Origin: Rickettsiales bacterium
GTDB taxonomy: Bacteria > Pseudomonadota > Alphaproteobacteria > Rickettsiales > 21-14-0-20-44-7
DNA: 7,895 nucleotides
Direction of reading: 5' to 3'
Assembly (NCBI GenBank): GCA_023301015.1
Contig: JALZVI010000346.1
Location: 1 to 7,895 of the forward strand
The translations under genes and the position numbers were made by a program. The notes beneath the pieces are model-generated. The model searched no databases, was not told where the DNA came from, and was given only the letters and a program-made list of their open reading frames with translations. Below are positions 4,797 through 7,895 of the stretch, in pieces (position 1 is the first letter of the stretch; the number at the start of each line of letters is the position of its first letter).

Positions 4797-4997
4797 ATGA
4801 TTCCAGCACTAGCCGTATTTTCAACAGCCTTTGTCATAACGAATATATTATATGCGATTGGCGTATCAGCAATCGCCTATTATATTATATGGATCGCTGC
4901 CTTTGCCGCCATTCAGATTATGATATTGCTACTAGGTATTAAGATAACAGAAAATCAAGTAAAGATTGCCGCACTGATTAAAGAATTGCCGCACTGA
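4797..4997 (+). CDS. 66-residue protein with two predicted membrane segments
   Basis: ATG 4797 lies one base after the previous stop (TAACATG), the same junction as between the two hexapeptide genes at 3905/3907. An in-frame ATG at 4782 would add MRTNN and overlap the previous gene by 14 bp; neither start has a good Shine-Dalgarno. Residues 3-20 and 23-47 are hydrophobic (VFSTAFVITNILYAIG and YYIIWIAAFAAIQIMILLLG). They are followed by a short, probably amphipathic tail (KITENQVKIAALIKELPH). It is the third small membrane protein of the 4452-4997 run. I do not recognise it. Holin-like size and topology are compatible but not diagnostic, and no endolysin is nearby. Confidence 0.77.
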   Translation: MIPALAVFSTAFVITNILYAIGVSAIAYYIIWIAAFAAIQIMILLLGIKITENQVKIAALIKELPH

Positions 4998-5013
4998 TCA
5001 TAACATGAACCAG

Positions 5014-5034
5014 CTCCCAGACATTATCTGGGAG
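5014..5034 (+). terminator. Hairpin upstream of promoter copy H (possible terminator)
   Basis: CTCCCAG (5014-5020), 7-nt loop, CTGGGAG (5028-5034), 16 bp after the stop of the last membrane gene. There is no T-run; TATGG and the -10 follow at once, as with the hairpin at 2330-2347. Confidence 0.5.
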
Positions 5035-5078
5035 TATGGTATATTATAACTCCACTGACACAAACAATGGACGAAATA
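5035..5078 (+). promoter_or_regulatory. Repeated promoter-leader unit, copy H
   Basis: Extended -10 TGgTATATT (hexamer 5040-5045), with an overlapping TATTAT at 5042-5047. The leader AACTCCACTGACACAAACAA is followed by TGGACGAAATA. The GGA occupies the same place as in CGGAACA of the other copies, which makes ATG 5079 the start expected from the family rather than ATG 5067. Confidence 0.68.
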
Positions 5079-5390
5079 ATGAGCAATGAACTATACACCT
5101 ATATCAAGATCGACAAAACAATTCTCTGCAATGATGGTGAGTTTCGCCAATTCACTGATCTGGGAACCACCAAGGCGAAGAGCATCAAGACGTATAAGAC
5201 TCACAGCAGCGCTTCGCGCATGTTCAATAAGATACGCGATAATATGTCAGAAGGCACTATTGCGGCTATCACAGTATTTGAAGGTGACATACTAAACGAT
5301 GATTTCTCCATTAAACGCGCTAGCCAGATCCGACTCGACGCATTTGCAAATGATATTCTTGAAACAATCTCAGCGATGAGCGAAATTTAA
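5079..5390 (+). CDS. 103-residue orphan protein
   Basis: Begins MSNELYTYIKIDKTILCNDG. Mixed composition with a basic patch near the middle (TTKAKSIKTYKTHSSASRMF) and a helical C-terminus (IRLDAFANDILETISAMSEI). No membrane segment or signal peptide, so probably cytoplasmic. ATG 5067, in frame, would add MDEI; I prefer 5079 because it restores the 31-34 nt -10-to-ATG distance and the GGA position seen in the other cassettes. A terminator follows 7 bp after the stop. A single-gene cassette; family not recognised. Confidence 0.8.
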   Translation: MSNELYTYIKIDKTILCNDGEFRQFTDLGTTKAKSIKTYKTHSSASRMFNKIRDNMSEGTIAAITVFEGDILNDDFSIKRASQIRLDAFANDILETISAMSEI

Positions 5391-5397
5391 AATAACA

Positions 5398-5440
5398 AGG
5401 CTCGATTGACTAAAAATGAGAATCGGGCCTCATTTTATTC
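5398..5440 (+). terminator. Terminator with two alternative stems
   Basis: Stem 1: AGGCTCGATT (5398-5407) with AATCGGGCCT (5421-5430), one G-T pair, followed by CATTTTATT. Stem 2: AAAATGAG (5413-5420) with CTCATTTT (5429-5436). The two overlap, so only one can form at a time. Probably the terminator of the 103-residue gene. Confidence 0.7.
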
Positions 5441-5446
5441 TCGGTC

Positions 5447-5574
5447 ATGGGCATCTGTCACATAAAAAACGTAACATGATTACGAAAATTTTGTGACAGA
5501 TACCCATGTTGCCGATGTTACCAGAATGAGACTTGGTTATCAATATGTTGTTTTGGTTGTGTTAATATAAGTCC
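5447..5574 (+). repeat. Conserved upstream regulatory block, copy 2, with extended dyad
   Basis: 5456-5574 matches 1512-1630 without gaps. Here the dyad is longer: ATGGGCATCTGTCACA (5447-5462) pairs with TGTGACAGATACCCAT (5492-5507) with one mismatch. The inner pair CGTAA (5470-5474) and TTACG (5480-5484) shares the same centre at 5477. It lies between a terminator and a leaderless promoter. No gene in this stretch. Confidence 0.8.
5526..5574 (+). promoter_or_regulatory. Repeated promoter unit, copy I, predicted leaderless
   Basis: GAGACTTGGTTATCAATATG, then extended -10 TGtTAATAT (hexamer 5563-5568). The ATG at 5575 is 7 nt downstream, the same geometry as copy C. No leader and no ribosome binding site. 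Confidence 0.68.
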
Positions 5575-5748
5575 ATGGAAAAAATAATATACATAGTCGT
5601 CGGATATAACGACCTTATTTGTGAGCATTGGATTGTTTGCGCTCGGTTTGATTCCGATGCAGCAGAAGATGCTATGGCTGATGCGTATCACGCAGCGGAA
5701 GACAGTGATCACGTATCCTTTCATATAGAAGAAACCACGATAACATAA
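5575..5748 (+). CDS. 57-residue acidic soluble protein, predicted leaderless
   Basis: ATG 5575 to TAA 5746-5748. The sequence begins MEKIIYIVVGYNDLICEHWI, continues through an Ala/Asp-rich, probably helical middle (DSDAAEDAMADAYHAAEDSD) and ends HVSFHIEETTIT. A strand-helix-strand fold is plausible. Support for a real gene comes from the promoter geometry, which exactly matches the start of the hexapeptide gene at 1631, and from the stop overlapping the next start (TAATG), typical of coupled translation. It is encoded upstream of a membrane protein, and the two may act together; that is inference. No family recognised. Confidence 0.78.
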   Translation: MEKIIYIVVGYNDLICEHWIVCARFDSDAAEDAMADAYHAAEDSDHVSFHIEETTIT

Positions 5749-6152
5749 TGTACAACTACAAATATAAAACAGCTCTAATTAACATATTACATGTCAATGG
5801 CTTTGGTGATGACTGGATCGCTGATAATGATGCTGATACCATTGATAAAACGTTACGCCAAATTATCAAGCAGACCGATAGCAGTTATAATGCCAATGAT
5901 ATATTGGCACTGTACATGCACCCTTTCAGGCAAACAGTTTATACCATATTGGCAGTAATTTTATTTATAACACTTGTAATTGCAATAGTGAGTTCGCCAC
6001 TACCGTCCCTGATAATACTTGTGGGGGTATCACTGTTCATAGCGCGAAACGATAGACTAAGCAACAGGCAAGTAGCGGCTGCTTTCGCGACTGCTTATTT
6101 TTTATGGCTGGTAGCAATTCTAGTTGTATATTCGGAATTGCCAATCATTTAA
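5748..6152 (+). CDS. 134-residue protein with three predicted membrane segments
   Basis: Starts at the ATG that overlaps the previous stop (TAATG), so translation is probably coupled. Residues 1-60 are soluble and polar (WIADNDADTIDKTLRQIIKQ). Hydrophobic segments follow at about 63-82 (VYTILAVILFITLVIAIVSS), 85-99 (LPSLIILVGVSLFIA) and 109-128 (VAAAFATAYFLWLVAILVVY). Basic ARNDRLSNR lies between the second and third, which argues for that loop being cytoplasmic. A soluble domain ahead of a membrane anchor is a common design for phage-encoded exclusion proteins and for defence effectors, but there is no motif to support either. Family not recognised. The next promoter copy starts right at its stop. 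Confidence 0.82.
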   Translation: MYNYKYKTALINILHVNGFGDDWIADNDADTIDKTLRQIIKQTDSSYNANDILALYMHPFRQTVYTILAVILFITLVIAIVSSPLPSLIILVGVSLFIARNDRLSNRQVAAAFATAYFLWLVAILVVYSELPII

Positions 6153-6214
6153 CACCATGTTATTTTCAGCCTGTTATTATATCCCCACTGACACAAACAA
6201 CAGACGAAACGAAC
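6151..6214 (+). promoter_or_regulatory. Repeated promoter-leader unit, copy J
   Basis: Overlaps the preceding stop: AACACCATGTTATTTTCAGC, extended -10 TGtTATTAT (hexamer 6175-6180). The leader CCCACTGACACAAACAACAG continues to the ATG at 6215, 34 nt after the -10, without a GGA. Confidence 0.7.
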
Positions 6215-6694
6215 ATGGCACTAACAATTGAGAATGCAACTGATCTTGTCAAAGCGTATATCGCAAGTGCTGTAAAGTACACCGAGAGTCATGGTGATGC
6301 GTATGCTCACATGCCAAAAGAGTCATGGTCAAGCACTGATAATGGCCGATTAATTAAATTCATGGAAGCTAACGAGTTGCCAGTTGGTGACATTGATGAA
6401 CTGGCAGACTTCGTGTTAGATAATTTTAATATGGTGTCGAGACATGCTTATGACCGGTTGCCTGCCAATGTCTTTACTATAGCAATATATAATATTCAGG
6501 AGGTTGAGCTACCGGTCGAGCCAGAAGATATTCATCCTGATATGACAATGCCTATGCTCCTTGAAGTGTTAAATGAGGGAAGAATTTTTTTCACTCACAG
6601 AGAAGGTGATGACAGCGTGTTTATCTATACCACTACTGATACGTCATGGAACGTTGAAATATCATTAGAAGAACTTACAGATCGAAAAATCTGA
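6215..6694 (+). CDS. 159-residue acidic orphan protein
   Basis: Begins MALTIENATDLVKAYIASAV. Apparently mostly helical in the first half (RLIKFMEANELPVGDIDELA), and more strand-like at the end (RIFFTHREGDDSVFIYTTTD). The middle carries an acidic, Pro-containing segment (VELPVEPEDIHPDMTMPMLL). No membrane segment. The frame is open upstream to 6104, but that region is the end of the previous gene and the promoter; ATG 6215 fits the 34-nt leader. A single-gene cassette between promoter copies J and K. I do not recognise the family and propose no function. Confidence 0.83.
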   Translation: MALTIENATDLVKAYIASAVKYTESHGDAYAHMPKESWSSTDNGRLIKFMEANELPVGDIDELADFVLDNFNMVSRHAYDRLPANVFTIAIYNIQEVELPVEPEDIHPDMTMPMLLEVLNEGRIFFTHREGDDSVFIYTTTDTSWNVEISLEELTDRKI

Positions 6695-6699
6695 AAATA

Positions 6700-6771
6700 A
6701 GACTTAGTTATCAGCATGTTATTTTCATGCTGATATACTATCCCTTCTGACAAAAACAACGGAACAACAGA
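6700..6771 (+). promoter_or_regulatory. Repeated promoter-leader unit, copy K, with hairpin
   Basis: Contains a perfect inverted repeat ATCAGCATG (6710-6718) and CATGCTGAT (6726-6734) around TTATTTT. The right arm overlaps the extended -10 TGaTATACT (hexamer 6734-6739). The leader ATCCCTTCTGACAAAAACAA followed by CGGAACAACAGA gives 32 nt to the ATG at 6772. Its -10 and start region match copy E. Confidence 0.68.
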
Positions 6772-7155
6772 ATGCTTAACCTAAATCATGTATTGATCGA
6801 AAAGTCCGCGAATGTACTCGGCTACAACATCCGAGCACGCAAGGGCGAGTCATTATTACTGAAAATAGATTCTGTTAAAGCATCCGATAATGCGTCGATC
6901 TTACCCAAAGGTAGCTATGAAATCTCGCTGGTTCAATTTGACAGAGAGTATAATACGGTCACGTTTTATTCACGTAATGAATTTTTAAACGGCACTGAGA
7001 ACGAGCCATTGATGTTCGCTGGCAATGTCGGGAATAATTTACTTTTCAATCATACCGTTGTGATTGATAAAAACAGGGTCCAGATCACGGAAGTTAATTC
7101 TGATATGGGCGATGATGATTCTTCTAACGCAACCGATGGGGGTGACTTTGTATGA
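6772..7155 (+). CDS. 127-residue orphan protein, beta-rich with acidic tail
   Basis: Begins MLNLNHVLIEKSANVLGYNI. Alternating hydrophobic pattern through the body (ESLLLKIDSVKA, YEISLVQFDREYNTVTFYSR, NHTVVIDKNRVQITEV) suggests a beta-sandwich or barrel. The C-terminal 18 residues are acidic and flexible (DMGDDDSSNATDGGDF). Probably cytoplasmic. The start is fixed by promoter copy K with a GGA 8-10 nt upstream. No hairpin terminator follows; 76 bp of A-rich sequence separates it from the next gene, so read-through is possible. Family not recognised. Confidence 0.82.
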   Translation: MLNLNHVLIEKSANVLGYNIRARKGESLLLKIDSVKASDNASILPKGSYEISLVQFDREYNTVTFYSRNEFLNGTENEPLMFAGNVGNNLLFNHTVVIDKNRVQITEVNSDMGDDDSSNATDGGDFV

Positions 7156-7231
7156 ATAGATTCTAACTGAAATAAAATAAAACAAAATAATATTTTTAGA
7201 TTAAAAGAAACGATTAGTAAGAGAACGAAAA
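7156..7231 (+). promoter_or_regulatory. A/T-rich intergenic stretch, possible promoter
   Basis: Almost pure A/T between 7170 and 7205, including AAAATAATATTTTTAG. TAATAT at about 7187-7192 could be a -10, but the conserved unit of the upstream cassettes, including its CTGACACAAACAAC leader, is absent. This marks the end of the promoter-cassette array. Confidence 0.3.
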
Positions 7232-7606
7232 ATGATCGAGCAGGAACTACAAAACGAAATTTTCGACAGTGTTAAAGCCAGCGGCGGCGGTTCATTTTAT
7301 TTTGATGGAACTCCCCGTGTCCTTAATTCAGGATTTAGTTCAAGTTTGTCAGGCTTTGAAACGATATTGAAGTTAAAGGGACTAACACCTGTGAACCTTG
7401 TAAATGCTCTTAATGAGTTAGCGCGTAAGGTCGAAGATGTTGTTGACCACAAAACCCATATGTTAGGCGTGTGGGTAGATTCCGATAATCTTTATATTGA
7501 TCTGTCAGTTCAATATCAAGACATTCAAGCCGCCCTTGTCAGTGGCCGCGAGAATGAGCAAATAGCTATCTGGGATAACGCCAAAGGTGAGGAAATTCGT
7601 TTGTAG
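7232..7606 (+). CDS. 124-residue orphan protein
   Basis: Begins MIEQELQNEIFDSVKASGGG. A Gly/Ser-rich patch (ASGGGSFYFDG, SGFSSSLSGF) is followed by a helical segment (VNLVNALNELARKVEDVVDH), strands (HMLGVWVDSDNLYIDLSVQY) and an acidic end. AAGAGAA about 7 nt before the ATG is a weak Shine-Dalgarno. It is the first gene without the repeated promoter unit. It is followed by the hairpin at 7614-7650 and may be co-transcribed with the tiny basic gene at 7695. I do not recognise it. Confidence 0.8.
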   Translation: MIEQELQNEIFDSVKASGGGSFYFDGTPRVLNSGFSSSLSGFETILKLKGLTPVNLVNALNELARKVEDVVDHKTHMLGVWVDSDNLYIDLSVQYQDIQAALVSGRENEQIAIWDNAKGEEIRL

Positions 7607-7613
7607 TAGTAGG

Positions 7614-7650
7614 AAGTCCCTTCTAGTGTTGTCAGGCACTAGAAGGGCTT
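7614..7650 (+). terminator. Strong hairpin after the 124-residue gene
   Basis: CCCTTCTAGTG (7618-7628) pairs perfectly with CACTAGAAGGG (7637-7647) across an 8-nt loop. It is extended by AAG/CTT after a one-base bulge. Only a short CTTACAATT follows, so it may terminate weakly or act as an mRNA stability or attenuation element before the tiny basic gene. Confidence 0.65.
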
Positions 7651-7682
7651 ACAATTGATCTGACAACCCAATCCAAACCAAA

Positions 7683-7686
7683 GGAA
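7683..7686 (+). promoter_or_regulatory. Strong ribosome binding site
   Basis: GGAA at 7683-7686, within AAAGGAAC, lies 8 nt before the ATG at 7695. It is the most canonical Shine-Dalgarno in the window and contrasts with the weak or absent sites of the cassette genes. It is the main support for the tiny gene that follows. Confidence 0.6.
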
Positions 7687-7694
7687 CAGAAAAT

Positions 7695-7763
7695 ATGCCT
7701 CGTAAATCCTATATGAAACCGCGCAAGCGATCATCTGTTAAGAAACCGAGACGGACCAAATAA
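7695..7763 (+). CDS. 22-residue highly basic peptide
   Basis: MPRKSYMKPRKRSSVKKPRR followed by TK: 11 of 22 residues are Lys or Arg and none are acidic. It has the best Shine-Dalgarno of the window and a strong terminator starting 2 bp after its stop, with a second hairpin before it. That compact setting argues for a real, well-translated gene despite its size. The composition suggests binding to nucleic acid or to an acidic partner. The tiny basic DNA-packaging proteins of small phages (the phiX174 J type) are an analogy of composition only. Chance cannot be excluded for so short a frame. Confidence 0.6.
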   Translation: MPRKSYMKPRKRSSVKKPRRTK

Positions 7764-7765
7764 AT

Positions 7766-7793
7766 AAAAAAGCCTGCGAATGCAGGCTTTTTT
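7766..7793 (+). terminator. Rho-independent terminator
   Basis: AAAAAAGCCTGC (7766-7777), loop GAAT, GCAGGCTTTTTT (7782-7793). Perfect 12-bp stem with a GC core and a six-T run: the most canonical terminator in the window. The A-run also makes it usable in the opposite direction. It isolates the downstream CRISPR-like unit from upstream transcription. Confidence 0.93.
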
Positions 7794-7799
7794 GATAAT

Positions 7800-7830
7800 T
7801 CGCACCCGTAACGGGTGCGTGGATTGAAAT
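7800..7830 (+). CRISPR. Solitary type I-C-like CRISPR repeat (candidate RNA anti-CRISPR)
   Basis: A perfect palindrome CGCACCCGT (7801-7809) / ACGGGTGCG (7811-7819) is followed by TGGATTGAAAT (7820-7830). Type I-C repeats, about 32 nt long, have this layout: TCGC...GCG stem, then GTGGATTGAAAC or GTGGATTGAAAT, whose last 11 nt become the crRNA 5' handle after Cas5d cleavage. Only the first base (usually G) differs from that pattern at the 5' end. There is no second copy: the 65 nt downstream and the 34-nt-spaced position upstream contain nothing similar, so this is not an array. In phages such solitary repeat units can act as RNA anti-CRISPRs (Racrs) that trap Cas proteins. No cas gene is present. 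Its promoter is uncertain; GATAAT at 7794-7799 is a possible -10. Confidence 0.8.
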
Positions 7831-7845
7831 GATATAAAAGATATA

Positions 7846-7895
7846 ATGAAAATATACACTGAAAAGTATTGGGTTTTACGTGATGCTAAAAAACA
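7846..7895 (+). CDS. Start of a gene running off the window (partial)
   Basis: ATG 7846 opens a frame, MKIYTEKYWVLRDAKK, that continues to the window edge without a stop. It starts 15 bp after the CRISPR-like repeat. The preceding gatataaaagatata is A/T-rich and contains -10-like TATAAT overlapping the ATG, but no clear Shine-Dalgarno. The residues look like ordinary protein. Too short to identify; other start codons or a chance frame are possible. Confidence 0.4.
   Translation, partial: MKIYTEKYWVLRDAKK

Noticed and set aside
5456..5498. CRP-type binding site
   Set aside because: The CRP consensus is TGTGA-N6-TCACA. Here the arms are in the opposite order (TGTCACA...TGTGACA) and more than 25 bp apart.
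6104..6214. Earlier start for the 159-residue gene
   Set aside because: It would overlap the membrane gene by 49 bp and run through the promoter unit; the conserved leader spacing points to ATG 6215.
7800..7895. A true CRISPR array
   Set aside because: A second repeat should begin near 7865 with 34-36 nt spacers, but that stretch shows no stem or GGATTGAAA tail. Upstream is a terminator and a coding frame. Only a solitary unit is supported.

Overview
This window looks like part of the accessory or early region of a tailed double-stranded DNA phage, or a phage-derived element, of a Gram-negative bacterium, probably a gammaproteobacterium. The reasons are short, tightly packed genes all on the + strand, mostly orphan proteins of 50 to 240 residues, several tiny membrane proteins, a DUF2786-type protein, and a highly repeated promoter-leader unit in front of nearly every transcription unit. 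Base composition is AT-rich by eye. No structural, replication or lysis gene is visible, so phage origin is inferred and the host is unknown.

Layout. 1-1930: a first hexapeptide-repeat (YdcK-like) gene, a strongly acidic 128-residue protein closed by a good terminator, a 57-residue membrane protein, and a second, short hexapeptide-repeat gene. 2023-3096: a 96-residue orphan and a DUF2786 protein. 3213-4335: two adjacent hexapeptide-repeat genes, the second with a probable 3' frameshift. 4452-4997: three tiny membrane proteins in a row. 5079-5390: a 103-residue orphan followed by a terminator. 5575-6152: a 57-residue soluble protein overlapping a membrane protein with three predicted membrane segments. 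6215-7606: three orphan soluble proteins. 7695-7763: a 22-residue, half-basic peptide between two strong hairpins. 7800-7830: one solitary CRISPR-repeat-like unit of type I-C appearance, then the start of another gene running off the end.

Organisation. Eleven copies of an extended -10 promoter unit (TGn-TATTAT or variant) separate the region into small cassettes. Nine copies share a 31-34 nt leader containing CTGACACAAACAACGGAACA or a close variant. Two copies put the ATG only 7 nt after the -10, which predicts leaderless mRNAs. Those same two carry an almost identical 122-bp upstream block with a large dyad. The design suggests interchangeable gene cassettes expressed in parallel from one promoter class.

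The most exciting item is the solitary CRISPR repeat at 7800-7830. It has a perfect 9-bp palindromic stem and the GTGGATTGAAAT tail of type I-C repeats, with no second repeat at spacer distance on either side. This is the architecture expected of an RNA anti-CRISPR (Racr, solitary repeat unit). Other points of interest are the four-member hexapeptide-repeat family growing by internal tandem duplication, the repeated promoter cassette, and the leaderless/dyad pair.
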